Below, piece after piece: positions 1 to 9,813 of a stretch of 64,000 nt of DNA. Within the stretch, counting starts at the first letter, position 1; the number at the start of each line of letters is the position of its first letter. This DNA is from Alistipes sp. (lineage in GTDB: Bacteria > Bacteroidota > Bacteroidia > Bacteroidales > Rikenellaceae). The notes below the pieces were generated by a model, which was given only the letters and a program-made list of their open reading frames with translations, did no database searches and had not been told where the DNA came from. The DNA lies in NCBI GenBank assembly GCA_017532885.1, contig JAFXIS010000057.1, positions 9,903 through 73,902 on the forward strand, given 5' to 3'. The position numbers and the translations under genes are program-made.

Positions 1-853
1 GCAAAAAGTCTACTGCCGCTTCATCCGTTGCGCACTGCGACAACTTATCCAAAAGTTGCAGACGCTCCACCGAAGAGCATCGCTCCAGCACCTCGATAAG
101 CGGCAGGGTGATTTTACCCTCACGCAAGTCGTTATTTGCCGGTTTCCCGGTCTTTGCCTCGCGGCTATAATCCAAAATATCGTCCTGAATCTGGAACGCC
201 ATACCCAGAGCCTCGCCAAAACGACGCATTTGCTCCACATCCTGACGCGAAGCATTTACCGACACCGCTCCCGCCGAAGCGCTGATGCTTATGAGGCTTG
301 CTGTCTTTTTATAGATAATCTCAAGATAATCCTGGCGCGTAGTGTTTCGCTCTTTGGTATGCTGACTTTGCAGGATTTCGCCCTCGCATAGCGTAGCAAC
401 CGAGCCTATAATGTGCGACACAAGGTCATATTGCGCGCTCTGCATTCCCGAGCCCATAGTCTTTGCCAAGATGTAATCACCCAACACAACCGCATTGCGC
501 GACTGCCACAGGGCATTTGCCGAAGGACGACCACGACGCGTATCGGCTCCATCTATGACATCGTCATGGATAAGCGACGCGGTATGCAACATTTCTACGA
601 GCATTGCAGCCAAATAGGTACGCTTTGTGCAGTTACGCTCTCCCTCAACCCACTCTCGCTGATTGGCATCAGAGCAGAGTGCCGAAGTGAGCATAACAAT
701 CATAGGACGAACGCCCTTACCTCGTGAAGAGAGAACATGTGTAAGCATCTCCGAAATTAATTTACCCTCCGAGGTAAATTGCCCCTTCAGGAACTCGTCA
801 AACGCTGCGAGATCTGCAAGAATTGGTTGGCGGATGGAGTCTATACTTATCAT
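1..853 (-). CDS. Polyprenyl synthetase (trans-isoprenyl diphosphate synthase), 3' end cut by the window edge
   Basis: Condenses isopentenyl diphosphate onto an allylic primer to make a polyprenyl diphosphate for quinones or other prenyl lipids. Reading the minus strand from the ATG at 853 gives 284 uninterrupted codons. They hold the first aspartate-rich motif HDDVID at about residues 96-101, the downstream RRG of the same motif, the central KKTASLI stretch, and the second aspartate-rich motif QDDILDY. The C-terminal part lies outside the window. It is divergent from the yfhO-like gene, and a TATATTTG box sits about 30 bases upstream of the ATG. The conserved motifs make the family certain. 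Chain length (octaprenyl-type versus shorter) cannot be told from this, so no symbol is given. Confidence 0.93.
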   Translation of the reverse strand, partial: MISIDSIRQPILADLAAFDEFLKGQFTSEGKLISEMLTHVLSSRGKGVRPMIVMLTSALCSDANQREWVEGERNCTKRTYLAAMLVEMLHTASLIHDDVIDGADTRRGRPSANALWQSRNAVVLGDYILAKTMGSGMQSAQYDLVSHIIGSVATLCEGEILQSQHTKERNTTRQDYLEIIYKKTASLISISASAGAVSVNASRQDVEQMRRFGEALGMAFQIQDDILDYSREAKTGKPANNDLREGKITLPLIEVLERCSSVERLQLLDKLSQCATDEAAVDFL

Positions 854-883
854 TTTGTTCTGTTTACAATGTCTTTAACATTG

Positions 884-891
884 CAAATATA
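884..891 (-). promoter_or_regulatory. -7 box (TATATTTG) for the polyprenyl synthetase gene
   Basis: Perfect match to the Bacteroidetes -7 consensus TAnnTTTG on the minus strand, about 30 bases upstream of the start codon. It lies in the divergent region shared with the yfhO-like gene. Confidence 0.6.
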
Positions 892-934
892 GTAATTTTT
901 CGCAATTACACACCGAAAAAAGGAATGTTTTTCG

Positions 935-942
935 TAACTTTG
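935..942 (+). promoter_or_regulatory. -7 box (TAACTTTG) for the yfhO-ftsX-uppP operon
   Basis: Perfect match to TAnnTTTG, 21 bases upstream of the ATG at 964, implying a very short leader. No convincing -33 TTTG is seen at the usual distance. Confidence 0.55.
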
Positions 943-963
943 ACGCACTAACGGATTCAGAAA

Positions 964-3441
964 ATGACTCATAACAATAGAAAATTCCCGTCATGGGCTT
1001 TAGGCGCAGGTTTCATAGTGCTGTTTTTTGTATTGGCAGCCACATATTTTGCGCCACAATTTTCAGGAAAAGTTCTCATGCAGCACGATGTGCAGCAGTA
1101 TGAGGGCATGTGCAAAGATATTCTCGAAAATCGAGAGGCTACGGGCGAAGATGCACAATGGACCGGCGGTATGTTTGGCGGTATGCCGGCTTATCTGATA
1201 AATGTGAAATATCCGGCACAGGCAGTGAAGGGCACTATCGGCAAGGTGACAAACATAATCGACACGCCGGCGTCGTTCCTCTTCTTCTCGATGGTGGCGA
1301 TGTGGGTGGCAATGCTCATATTCGGTCTTAGCCCATGGATAGGACTCGTTGCGGCGTTGGCTTATGGTTTTTCGACCTATTTCCTGCTAATCATTGGCGC
1401 AGGCCATGTCACGAAGATGTGGGCATTGGTTTATGCTCCACTGATGATGGCGGGCGTGCATTACACCTTACGCCGCAATATGTGGGTAGGTGCTTCACTT
1501 ACAGCACTTTTCACCTCGTTGGAGATTGGCGCAAATCACCCTCAAATAACCTACTATTTCGCCATTGCCATGGCTGCAATGTGGATTAGCGAGGGCATCT
1601 ATGCCTGGAAGGAGCGTCGTCGCAAAGATTTTCTGAAGCGCACAGCATTGCTTGTAGCTGCGGGAGTGATAGCTTTGGGTTCGAACCTCTCGCCGCTTTG
1701 GTATACAATCCAGCATCAGAAGGAGACCACACGCGGAGGCTCGGAGTTAGTGGCCGAAGATGCCGCGAGCGGACAACAGGGACTCGACTTGGAGTATGCC
1801 ACAGCGTGGAGCTACGGCAAGGCTGAGAGCCTGAATATGCTCGTTCCGAACTTTATGGGAGGTGCTTCGGGTGACGCTTTTTCTGAAGATGGAGCCGTTG
1901 CCGAAGCCTTGGGAGCTTATGGTTTGGAGCAGATGGCTCAATACATTCCGCGCTATCGTGGTGACCAGCCATATACGGCAGGCCCCACATATTTGGGTGC
2001 TGCGGCAATATTCCTCGCTCTGCTCGGACTATTCCTGTTGCCGGCGCGCCAAAAGTGGTGGATTTTAGCTGCGACAATCATTACTCTGCTTATGTCGTGG
2101 GGCAACAACCTGATGTGGCTCACCGAGCTATTGTTCGACACCCTGCCGATGTACAATAAATTCCGCACACTTTCGATGGCGCTTGTTGTTGTACAGTGGA
2201 CCGTACCACTGCTTGCCGCCTTGGCAATAGCAAAAGTTGTCACCGAGAAGAAGGATTCTGCAACACTTCGCAAAGGCTTGGCGTGGGCTGTTGGCATAAC
2301 GGGCGGAATATTGCTGATAATGATTATCGGAGGTCGCGCATTGGGAGATTATGGCATGCAGCAGAGTGGCGCAATGTTGGAAGGAGAGTTCCACACCATG
2401 CTCAAGCAGCAAAATGCCGAGCAATATATCCGTCAGGGATTGCACGAACAAATGGCGTGGGAAACAGCCACCGCAATTGCCACGGAGCGTGCCGATGTAA
2501 TGCGTCAGGATGCGTGGCGTTCGCTTCTGTTTGTGCTGTTGGCTGCCGTAGCTATCGGATTATACTCACATCGCAAGGTAATAACTCGCTCATCGGTATT
2601 GTGCATCGTGTTGGGCGTGATTGTCACCGCCGACCTTATCGATGTCGATATGCGATACCTGAGCTACAAGGATTTTGTCGCCAAGCGCTCGGCGCAGATT
2701 TTCCCCAGCGAAGCCGACAAATTCATCATGCAGGACAAAGACGATGATTATAGGGTATTGAATCTTACAGTATCGCCGTTTAACGATGCCACAACATCGT
2801 ATTTCCACCGCTCGGTAGGAGGCTATCACGGTGCAAAACTCTCGCGTTATCAGGATATCATCGACCACTACCTCAGCAAAATGGATGAGGGCATTCTGGA
2901 TATGCTCAATGTGCGCTATGTTATAACATCGAAAAAGGCCGACGGCGTAGTCAAGCGCCCGACAGCGAACGGTGCAGCGTGGTTTGTTCGGTATGTGATA
3001 CCCGCAGCAACGGCACACGAGGAGATTGCTTTAGTGGGCGAGATTGACACCAAGCAGGAGGCGGTTGTGGGCAATATTACGCTCAACAACTACCACTTTG
3101 GCGAGGGCGAAATATCTCTTACGGAATATCGTCCCAACTTCCTGCGCTACGACTACACTGCCGAGAGCAATGGTTTTGTGGTCTTCTCCGAGATTTTTAC
3201 TCAGGAGGGCTGGCGCGCATACATAGACGGCGAGGAGGTGACACCTATTCGCGCCGACTATATTCTCCGCGCATTGGAAGTGCCTGCCGGCGAGCATACC
3301 GTTGAATGGCATTACCGCGCACCAAAATGGCGACTTATTGAGGGTATTACGCTTCTCTTCTCGATTATTGTTTTGGGAGCGACCCTCCTAACCCTGATAT
3401 ATTTCATACGCAATGAAAGACGACAAAAGATTAAAGCGTAA
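964..3441 (+). CDS. YfhO family multi-spanning membrane protein
   Basis: A protein of 825 residues with many hydrophobic segments in the first 450 residues and near residues 520-570. It ends in a soluble domain (about 600-780) and a last membrane helix with a basic tail. The architecture and the N-terminal half match the YfhO family, related to GT-C type lipid-linked sugar transferases; in Firmicutes YfhO helps glycosylate lipoteichoic acid. Bacteroidetes lack that polymer, so the acceptor here is unknown. The ATG at 964 follows a -7 box directly. The 3' end overlaps ftsX by 29 bases, suggesting translational coupling. Family assignment is firm, biochemical role is not. Confidence 0.85.
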   Translation: MTHNNRKFPSWALGAGFIVLFFVLAATYFAPQFSGKVLMQHDVQQYEGMCKDILENREATGEDAQWTGGMFGGMPAYLINVKYPAQAVKGTIGKVTNIIDTPASFLFFSMVAMWVAMLIFGLSPWIGLVAALAYGFSTYFLLIIGAGHVTKMWALVYAPLMMAGVHYTLRRNMWVGASLTALFTSLEIGANHPQITYYFAIAMAAMWISEGIYAWKERRRKDFLKRTALLVAAGVIALGSNLSPLWYTIQHQKETTRGGSELVAEDAASGQQGLDLEYATAWSYGKAESLNMLVPNFMGGASGDAFSEDGAVAEALGAYGLEQMAQYIPRYRGDQPYTAGPTYLGAAAIFLALLGLFLLPARQKWWILAATIITLLMSWGNNLMWLTELLFDTLPMYNKFRTLSMALVVVQWTVPLLAALAIAKVVTEKKDSATLRKGLAWAVGITGGILLIMIIGGRALGDYGMQQSGAMLEGEFHTMLKQQNAEQYIRQGLHEQMAWETATAIATERADVMRQDAWRSLLFVLLAAVAIGLYSHRKVITRSSVLCIVLGVIVTADLIDVDMRYLSYKDFVAKRSAQIFPSEADKFIMQDKDDDYRVLNLTVSPFNDATTSYFHRSVGGYHGAKLSRYQDIIDHYLSKMDEGILDMLNVRYVITSKKADGVVKRPTANGAAWFVRYVIPAATAHEEIALVGEIDTKQEAVVGNITLNNYHFGEGEISLTEYRPNFLRYDYTAESNGFVVFSEIFTQEGWRAYIDGEEVTPIRADYILRALEVPAGEHTVEWHYRAPKWRLIEGITLLFSIIVLGATLLTLIYFIRNERRQKIKA

Positions 3442-4288
3442 AGTAAAACGCTCATACATCGTATCGACGATAAGCATCTCGTTGGTGCTGTTCCTGCTTG
3501 GCTCGGTGGGCTATCTGCTCGTTTCGGCACTCGGCACAGCGCACACTTTGCGCCAGAATATCACGCTCTCGGTGGAGTTAGACAACTCGCTGAGCGAAAG
3601 ACGCAAAACAGTTTTGAAGGATGAGATTAAAGCATTAGAGGGCGTTTCGAAGGTCACTTATGCCGACCGCAGCGAGAAGTTGGACGATGCCGAGTTCCGC
3701 CGTATGTTTGCCGCCGAAATTGAGGAGATTTTGGAGGAAAATCCTCTGCGCAACAGCTTTGAGGTGGCGGTAGCAAGTGCCGAGCGCGAAGTAATGGACT
3801 CGCTGGTCGATAAACTCTCGGCGATGGAGGGAGTGGTTTATGTGGCATATCCTGCGGCAACCATCGAACGCCTGCATTCGGCAATAAACAAGATTACCAT
3901 CGTTCTTATAGCTTTTGGCGGTGCATTGCTTATAATTTCGCTCATTCTGCTCAACAACACCATACGCCTGGCAATCTATTCGCGCCGCTATCTTATCAAC
4001 ACCTTTAAGTTGGTGGGTGCTACAAAGTGGTATATCATGCGCCCACTGTTAGGCACGGCGGCAAAGCAGGGTTTCTGGGCGGGATTCTGCGCCAGCCTGC
4101 TATTTGGCGGCTCGCTATATGCGTTGAGTGGCGCAATGCCGGAGATTGTGTCGATGTCGGAATTGGTAAAAATAGGCATCATTGTGGGCGGAATGATTCT
4201 CTTGGGTTTGGTTATTTCACTTCTGTTTACGACCTTTGCAGTCAATAAATTCGTGAACATGAAGTCTAACAAGATATATTTGTATTAA
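3413..4288 (+). CDS. ftsX: Cell division ABC-type permease FtsX
   Basis: Membrane partner of FtsE; the FtsEX complex regulates peptidoglycan hydrolases at the septum. The 291 residues show a first membrane helix at about 20-42, an extracytoplasmic domain with repeated acidic stretches, then three helices near 160-185, 210-235 and 250-275, the expected FtsX topology. The start lies inside the end of the yfhO-like gene (29-base overlap), and the DUF3098 gene follows after 9 bases. ftsE is not adjacent. The order ftsX-DUF3098-uppP-truB-queA is one I associate with Bacteroidetes genomes, which supports the call. Confidence 0.9.
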   Translation: MKDDKRLKRKVKRSYIVSTISISLVLFLLGSVGYLLVSALGTAHTLRQNITLSVELDNSLSERRKTVLKDEIKALEGVSKVTYADRSEKLDDAEFRRMFAAEIEEILEENPLRNSFEVAVASAEREVMDSLVDKLSAMEGVVYVAYPAATIERLHSAINKITIVLIAFGGALLIISLILLNNTIRLAIYSRRYLINTFKLVGATKWYIMRPLLGTAAKQGFWAGFCASLLFGGSLYALSGAMPEIVSMSELVKIGIIVGGMILLGLVISLLFTTFAVNKFVNMKSNKIYLY

Positions 4289-4297
4289 AAACCGAAT

Positions 4298-4570
4298 ATG
4301 AAAAAACTAATCGAAAAAATAAAAACGCGATTTAACGCCGCAACCGACCAGCACGATGCCGAAATGACGCTGACGCTGAAAAATTATATCCTGCTGGCGG
4401 TGGGTCTGGTGGTTATAATAATCGGCATGGCGCTGATGTGCGGCGGAGGAAGCGACAACCCCGAAGTGTTTAATTATGAGATGTTTTCGTGGCGACGCAT
4501 AACCCTGGCCCCGATTCTCATCGTAGGCGGCTTCGTTTTTGAAATTTACGCGCTCATGAAGCGATTTTAG
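4298..4570 (+). CDS. DUF3098 small membrane protein
   Basis: A 90-residue protein with a charged N-terminus (about 30 residues) followed by two predicted membrane helices, roughly 30-50 and 65-86. The second is preceded by the short conserved-looking segment FSWRRITLAPILIVGG. It matches the DUF3098 family, found in Bacteroidetes between ftsX and uppP. No function is established. Its position within a division and envelope operon suggests a helper role for FtsX or UppP, which is inference only. Confidence 0.85.
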   Translation: MKKLIEKIKTRFNAATDQHDAEMTLTLKNYILLAVGLVVIIIGMALMCGGGSDNPEVFNYEMFSWRRITLAPILIVGGFVFEIYALMKRF

Positions 4571-4614
4571 GCTTGTCCACCCAAACCACTTAAGCCCCAA
4601 AACTGTAACACGAA

Positions 4615-5409
4615 ATGTCTGTAATTGAAGCCATAATACTCGGTATAGTGCAAGGCCTTACCGAGTTTTTGCCCGTATCAAGCAGCGGCCATCTGCAAAT
4701 AGCCAAAGCGTTGCTGGGTGTCGAAATTGAAGAAAACCTGATGTTCGACATCACGCTCCACGCCGCTACGGTGCTCAGCACGATTGTAATTTTGTGGCCC
4801 GAAATCAAGCGTTTGATTTGCGGAGTGTTCTCGCGCACATTCAACGACGAGCAGGCCTATATTTTGAAGTTGATTATCTCGGTGATTCCCATTGCCATAG
4901 TTGGTTTTGCACTGAAAGACCAACTCAACGCAATGCTTGAATCGCCATATATCCTCACCATCGTGGGTGCAATGTTGCTTTTCACGGCCCTATTGCTCGC
5001 CTTCGCATACTATGCCCGCCCGCGTCAAAAAGAGAGTATATCGTATCGCGACGCCTTTATTATCGGCCTTTCGCAAGCCTTAGCCGCAATGCCGGGACTC
5101 TCGCGTTCGGGTACAACAATCGCTACGGGTATTCTCTTGGGCAACAATAAAGGCATCGTAGCGCAATTCTCATTCCTGATGGTCTTGGCGCCTATCTTGG
5201 GCGAGATGTTGCTCAGCATCATGAAGGGTGAGGTTGTATTTTCGTCAATCGGCATTTTACCACTTGCATGCGGATTTATGGCCTCGTTTATCGTGGGATG
5301 TATTGCCTGCCGCTTTATGCTTCGCCTCGTGCAGCAGGGAAAACTTATATGGTTCGCCATATATTGCGCAATTGCAGGTTGCGTATCAATCATAAGCAAC
5401 TTTATTTAA
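4615..5409 (+). CDS. uppP: Undecaprenyl-diphosphatase UppP (BacA)
   Basis: Integral membrane phosphatase that recycles undecaprenyl pyrophosphate to the monophosphate carrier used by MraY and MurG; its activity also confers basal bacitracin tolerance. The 264 residues carry both family signatures, [13 protein letters not shown] near residue 14 and PGLSRSGTT near residue 160, in a multi-helix context and at normal length. It sits 44 bases after the DUF3098 gene and 17 bases before truB, so it is very likely cotranscribed. It is functionally linked to the mur and fts genes elsewhere in the window. Confidence 0.96.
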   Translation: MSVIEAIILGIVQGLTEFLPVSSSGHLQIAKALLGVEIEENLMFDITLHAATVLSTIVILWPEIKRLICGVFSRTFNDEQAYILKLIISVIPIAIVGFALKDQLNAMLESPYILTIVGAMLLFTALLLAFAYYARPRQKESISYRDAFIIGLSQALAAMPGLSRSGTTIATGILLGNNKGIVAQFSFLMVLAPILGEMLLSIMKGEVVFSSIGILPLACGFMASFIVGCIACRFMLRLVQQGKLIWFAIYCAIAGCVSIISNFI

Positions 5410-5426
5410 CCTCTTAACTTAAACAG

Positions 5427-6146
5427 ATGAGCCAAAATGAATCACTTCGCGGAATTGATTTTCCCGAAGGATATATAGCCGTAATCGACAAGCCTTTGGA
5501 GTGGACCTCAACAGATGTGGTACGCAAAATAAAATATGCTTTGCAGCATAAATTGGGCTACCGCAAGATAAAAATCGGTCACGCCGGAACGCTGGACCCA
5601 TTAGCTACGGGAGTCCTCATTATCTGCATAGGCAAGGCGACAAAGATGGTAAATGCCCTGCAAGCTGAGGAGAAGGAGTATATCGCCGAATTGGAGTTGG
5701 GCGCAACGACTCCGAGTTTCGATATGGAGCATCCCATCGACTGCCGTTACCCCACCGAGCATATCACTCGCGAGATGATTGAACAGGCGTTGCGCGACCT
5801 GACGGGTGAGCGTCTGCAAGCACCCCCAATCTACTCGGCAAAGAAGGTCGAGGGCGTGAGAGCATATGAGTTTGCCCGCGCCGGCGAGGAGGTAGAGCTC
5901 AAGAAGGCTCTTATAAATATCTACGAGATGGATATTTTGGAGTTAGAGATGCCCCGCTTGAAAATCAGAGTGCGTTGCAGCAAGGGAACCTACATCCGCT
6001 CGTTGGCCCAGGAGATTGGGCAGGCGGTGGGTAGCGGAGCTTATCTGACATCACTTAGACGCACCCGAAGTGGCGGATTTACAGCAGAAAACGGCTGGAA
6101 ACTCGAAAATTTTATGGAAAAATTGACCGAGTGTGAAACAAAATAG
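5427..6146 (+). CDS. truB: tRNA pseudouridine(55) synthase TruB
   Basis: Converts U55 to pseudouridine in the T-loop of tRNAs. The 239-residue protein has the catalytic motif HAGTLDPLATGVL (catalytic Asp at about residue 56), the KEY segment and the RCSKGTYIRSLA motif typical of TruB. It ends soon after the catalytic fold, the short form usual in Bacteroidetes without a full PUA domain. It lies between uppP and queA in the same orientation, forming a tRNA modification pair with queA. Confidence 0.96.
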   Translation: MSQNESLRGIDFPEGYIAVIDKPLEWTSTDVVRKIKYALQHKLGYRKIKIGHAGTLDPLATGVLIICIGKATKMVNALQAEEKEYIAELELGATTPSFDMEHPIDCRYPTEHITREMIEQALRDLTGERLQAPPIYSAKKVEGVRAYEFARAGEEVELKKALINIYEMDILELEMPRLKIRVRCSKGTYIRSLAQEIGQAVGSGAYLTSLRRTRSGGFTAENGWKLENFMEKLTECETK

Positions 6147-6200
6147 CTGATTTTTCGTATTTATTATTGATATTTGTGTCTTTCACATTAAGATAAAATT

Positions 6201-7250
6201 ATGAAGTTATCTCAATACGGATATGATTTTTCAGCCGACATGTTGGCGAAATATCCTGCAGACAACCGCGACGAGTCGCGTTTGCTGGTGTTGAATCGCA
6301 AAACAGGCGAGATTCAACATCGTCTTTTTAAGGACATTATCGAGTATTTCGACGAAAAGGACCTCTTCCTTTTCAACGACACCAAAGTCTTCCCCGCACG
6401 CCTCTACGGAAATAAGGAGAAGACTGGTGCCGAGATTGAAATTTTCCTTTTGCGCGAGCTGAATCGCGAGCTACGCCTATGGGATGTTTTGGTAGACCCC
6501 GCGCGTAAAATCCGCATCGGCAACAAACTCTACTTCGGCGACGATGAGATGATGGGTGCCGAGGTTATCGACAACACAACCTCGCGAGGTCGTACTTTGC
6601 GTTTCCTCTTTGACGGCTCTTACGAGGAGTTCAAGGAGGCGTTGTACCGCTTGGGCGAAACTCCACTGCCCCGTTGGGTCAGAGAGAAGGTCGAGGAGGA
6701 GGATGCCGAGCGTTATCAGACAATATTTGCAAAGAACGAAGGTGCCGTAGCTGCTCCCACAGCGGGTATGCACTTCTCAAAGCACCTGCTTAAGCGCATG
6801 GAAATCAAGGGTATTGACGCAGCATTCATCACTCTGCACGCCGGCTTGGGCAATTTCCGCACGGTGGATGTCGAGGACCTCTCGAAACACAAGATGGACT
6901 CCGAGCAATTTATCGTAACGGAGCAGGCTGCCGAGCAGGTAAATAAAGCAAAACGCGAAGGTCACAAGGTTGTGGCGATTGGTACTACCGTGATGCGTAC
7001 CATCGAGACTGCAGTATCGACAGGCGGTATGATTAAGGCTTCAGAGGGTTGGACCAATAAGTTCATCTTCTGCCCCTACGATTTCTCGGTTGCAGATGCT
7101 ATGGTATCAAACTTCCACCTGCCCTACTCTACACAGCTTATGATGGTTGCGGCATTTGGAGGTTATGAGCAGGTAATGAACGCTTATCAAGTTGCCAAGG
7201 AGGAGGGCTATCGCTTTGGTACTTATGGCGATGCGATGCTTATACTCTAA
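6201..7250 (+). CDS. queA: S-adenosylmethionine:tRNA ribosyltransferase-isomerase QueA
   Basis: Transfers the ribosyl moiety of SAM to preQ1 at the wobble position of GUN-anticodon tRNAs, giving epoxyqueuosine. The 349 residues have normal length and contain the N-terminal [15 protein letters not shown] signature (here [11 protein letters not shown]), the [11 protein letters not shown] segment, APTAGMHF and the C-terminal [17 protein letters not shown] block. The ATG at 6201 follows truB by 54 bases. Other queuosine genes are not in the window. Confidence 0.96.
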   Translation: MKLSQYGYDFSADMLAKYPADNRDESRLLVLNRKTGEIQHRLFKDIIEYFDEKDLFLFNDTKVFPARLYGNKEKTGAEIEIFLLRELNRELRLWDVLVDPARKIRIGNKLYFGDDEMMGAEVIDNTTSRGRTLRFLFDGSYEEFKEALYRLGETPLPRWVREKVEEEDAERYQTIFAKNEGAVAAPTAGMHFSKHLLKRMEIKGIDAAFITLHAGLGNFRTVDVEDLSKHKMDSEQFIVTEQAAEQVNKAKREGHKVVAIGTTVMRTIETAVSTGGMIKASEGWTNKFIFCPYDFSVADAMVSNFHLPYSTQLMMVAAFGGYEQVMNAYQVAKEEGYRFGTYGDAMLIL

Positions 7251-7307
7251 TCGGGAATAAACGACTTTTACAGCAGTTTACACACCGATTCTTTAGAAAA
7301 AAATTAG

Positions 7308-7315
7308 TATATTTG
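7308..7315 (+). promoter_or_regulatory. -7 box (TATATTTG) for the glycogen synthase-like/DUF4270 pair
   Basis: Perfect TAnnTTTG match 24 bases upstream of the ATG at 7339. The upstream -33 region is A-rich with no clean TTTG. Confidence 0.6.
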
Positions 7316-7338
7316 CACATTGTAAAACCCAAATACAA

Positions 7339-8145
7339 ATGGCTTCACGCAAGATACTTTATGTTTGCCAGGAGATAATGCCTTATCTTCCTGAGACTGA
7401 ACTTTCAGGACTTTGCCGACGCTTGGCTCAGGCGATGCAGGAGCGTGGCAACGAGATACGCACATTTATGCCCCGCTATGGATGTATAAATGAGCGTCGC
7501 AATCAATTGCACGAAGTGATACGCCTCTCGGGCATGAACCTCATCATCAACGATAACGACCATCAGCTTATCATCAAGGTGGCGTCGATACCCTCTGCGC
7601 GTATTCAGATATATTTTATCGACAATGATGATTACTTCTATCGCAAGGCGGTTTTGACCGACAGCGAGGGCAACTACTTCGAGGATAATGACGAGCGCGC
7701 CATTTTCTTTGCCCGCGGAGTGTTGGAGACGGTAAAGAAGCTCAATTGGACTCCTACGGTGGTTCACTGCATGGGTTGGATGTCAGCAATCACACCTATC
7801 TACCTAAAGAAGGTATTTGCCGACGACCCCCTATTCCGCGATGTGAAGATTGTGGTATCACTCTGCAACGACCATTTCGATGGTACGCTGAGTGCCGATT
7901 TCGCTCAAAAAATAGCTAATGAGGGCGTAGAGGATGAGAATTTGGCTTCTTTGGCTACTCCTTCATACGAAAATCTCTATCGCTTCGTTATAGATTATGC
8001 CGATGGAGTGACTATCACCTCGGCTGAGGCAAGTAAGGAGTTGGTGGAGTATGCTCGCCAGAGCGGCAAGCCGATACTTGAATACCAAAATCCCGACGCA
8101 CCAGAGTTTTTCGATAATTACAAACGCTTTTATGAAGAGTTATAA
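7339..8145 (+). CDS. Glycogen/starch synthase-like protein (GT5 N-terminal domain only)
   Basis: The 268-residue protein matches the N-terminal Rossmann domain of GT5 glycogen synthases: the start MASRKILYVCQEIMPY, the MPRYG segment, and VVHCMGWMSAITPIYLK, the counterpart of the conserved helper region. Full GlgA proteins are about 480 residues and include a second domain that binds ADP- or UDP-glucose; that domain is absent. It may therefore be non-catalytic or regulatory. A short GT5-like gene beside a DUF4270 gene recurs in Bacteroidetes as I recall. The stop overlaps the DUF4270 start by 14 bases, so the two are cotranslated. Function unknown. Confidence 0.8.
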   Translation: MASRKILYVCQEIMPYLPETELSGLCRRLAQAMQERGNEIRTFMPRYGCINERRNQLHEVIRLSGMNLIINDNDHQLIIKVASIPSARIQIYFIDNDDYFYRKAVLTDSEGNYFEDNDERAIFFARGVLETVKKLNWTPTVVHCMGWMSAITPIYLKKVFADDPLFRDVKIVVSLCNDHFDGTLSADFAQKIANEGVEDENLASLATPSYENLYRFVIDYADGVTITSAEASKELVEYARQSGKPILEYQNPDAPEFFDNYKRFYEEL

Positions 8146-9748
8146 CAAATTACAGAGCTTGCTCACCTCGACTTTGATTGCTATCGTTGCGGTGTGGGCT
8201 ACGCTTACAGGTTGCACCACAACGGCAGATTACACCTTAGGTGAGGAGCTCGCCCCAGGACATCAGCAGTTGGAGATGCGCCATCGTCTTTATAGTGGAG
8301 GAATGCTGAAGGAGACCGACACAGAGGATACCCCCTGCAAGGTCTTTGAGATGCGTCTATATCGTACCGATTCGGTTGCTGCAACATCACTCGATAAGCT
8401 ATACCTCGGACTGCAGAACCACAATCGTTATGGCACGCGCAAAATGAGTTTCTCGAGTCAGATGCTCTTTATGACCGCCGTGGACGACTCTTTAGGATTC
8501 GGATATCGCCCCGTTTACGACTCGATGATGTTCCTCTTTGAGGTTGATACCTTTGCGGGCGACACCACAAAGCCTATCAAGTACAATGTATACGCTTTGA
8601 CCGACGATTTGGTAAATGAGGAGTCGGAGGATTCGCTCTTCATCGTAACCTACAATCCCCGCACCGAGGGGCACTTGGATGCTGCGGCAGAGCCGATATA
8701 TACCTTCGAATTCCCCAACTCGGCAAAGGGAGTATATACTACTTCGACAATGCTGCGTATGCAGGAAACAGCGCAAACACGCGAGTGGCTAAAGAAGTTG
8801 CTATGCTTGGAACTCGACGAGAACGGCTTGGCCAATGGTAACACCCAAGCTTATAAGAGTGACTCGGCATTTATTCACAACTTCCCCGGTTTGTATATCG
8901 AGGCGGAAGCCGATATGCCTGACGGAGAGGGCTCGGCATTCTCGTTCAAGCCTACGGCAACAGGCATAGGATTCTATGGCCGTATGCGTAACCCCGGAGC
9001 AGATGCCGACCTTATGGCCGATACGCTGAACATGAACTACTATTTCCGCGACGATAAGGCTACAAGCTACGGCAATGTGAGTGCCCAGCGTGTAACATTG
9101 GATTATAGCGCATCGGATTTTGCCTCAACGCCTATGTATGAAACAGAGGAGAATCGTCCGGAGGTGGAGATTGGATATGTCGATGGTTGCGGCGGTATGA
9201 TTACCGAATTAACCCTCACCGAGGAGTTTTTGCGCTCACTCTACACTCTTGTGCAGGATGAGAATGGCAATGTAACTCACGAATCGGCAGCGATAAATCA
9301 GGCGGCATTGAAGATTTACATCGAGGATGCGGAGTATGACTACACATTGCTCAACCCCATAACTTGGGCAGAGAAGCTCAACCATTCGATGTCGCGCCTG
9401 GGTCTGTATCTTAACTACAAGGTGCTTTCACCCATCCCCGACTACCTCTACACGATGGAGTCTTCGGGAGGTTCGTTAGCTTATAACGGATATGTGAATC
9501 GTAGTCTTGCATGCTACGAGATGGATATAACATCTTACATGCAGCAGATGATAAACGAGGTCATAAAGATAGCTCCCAAGGAGGGCGAAGCATTTGATTT
9601 TGAGAAACTGACACTTTCACACAAACTATATGTAGGTCCTGCGGCAAGTACGATATTCACATTTAACCGCTCGGCAATTCAAGGTGCCGACAAGGAGCTG
9701 AATCCTGCGGCAATCGAGCTGGAGCTCACCTACACAATGGTGAAATAG
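8132..9748 (+). CDS. DUF4270 lipoprotein
   Basis: A protein of 538 residues starting at the ATG at 8132. An in-frame start at 8051 exists, but 8132 is chosen because it opens a clean lipoprotein signal: hydrophobic helix at about 10-24, then the lipobox LTGC with Cys at residue 28. The remainder is rich in beta-prone segments, matching the Bacteroidetes DUF4270 family of predicted envelope lipoproteins. It overlaps the upstream GT5-like gene by 14 bases and is followed by a strong hairpin terminator. No activity is known for the family. Location in the outer membrane is inference from the lipobox. Confidence 0.85.
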   Translation: MKSYNKLQSLLTSTLIAIVAVWATLTGCTTTADYTLGEELAPGHQQLEMRHRLYSGGMLKETDTEDTPCKVFEMRLYRTDSVAATSLDKLYLGLQNHNRYGTRKMSFSSQMLFMTAVDDSLGFGYRPVYDSMMFLFEVDTFAGDTTKPIKYNVYALTDDLVNEESEDSLFIVTYNPRTEGHLDAAAEPIYTFEFPNSAKGVYTTSTMLRMQETAQTREWLKKLLCLELDENGLANGNTQAYKSDSAFIHNFPGLYIEAEADMPDGEGSAFSFKPTATGIGFYGRMRNPGADADLMADTLNMNYYFRDDKATSYGNVSAQRVTLDYSASDFASTPMYETEENRPEVEIGYVDGCGGMITELTLTEEFLRSLYTLVQDENGNVTHESAAINQAALKIYIEDAEYDYTLLNPITWAEKLNHSMSRLGLYLNYKVLSPIPDYLYTMESSGGSLAYNGYVNRSLACYEMDITSYMQQMINEVIKIAPKEGEAFDFEKLTLSHKLYVGPAASTIFTFNRSAIQGADKELNPAAIELELTYTMVK

Positions 9749-9763
9749 AGTATTGAGATACCT

Positions 9764-9795
9764 CGACAAACCTAAGACACTCTTAGGTTTTGTCG
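9764..9795. terminator. Hairpin terminator after the DUF4270 gene
   Basis: Inverted repeat CGACAAACCTAAGA (9764-9777) with TCTTAGGTTTTGTCG (9781-9795): 14 pairs with one bulged base and a 3-base loop. It lies between the DUF4270 stop and topA. Confidence 0.7.
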
Positions 9796-9813
9796 TATTA
9801 AGCAGAAAAAGTA

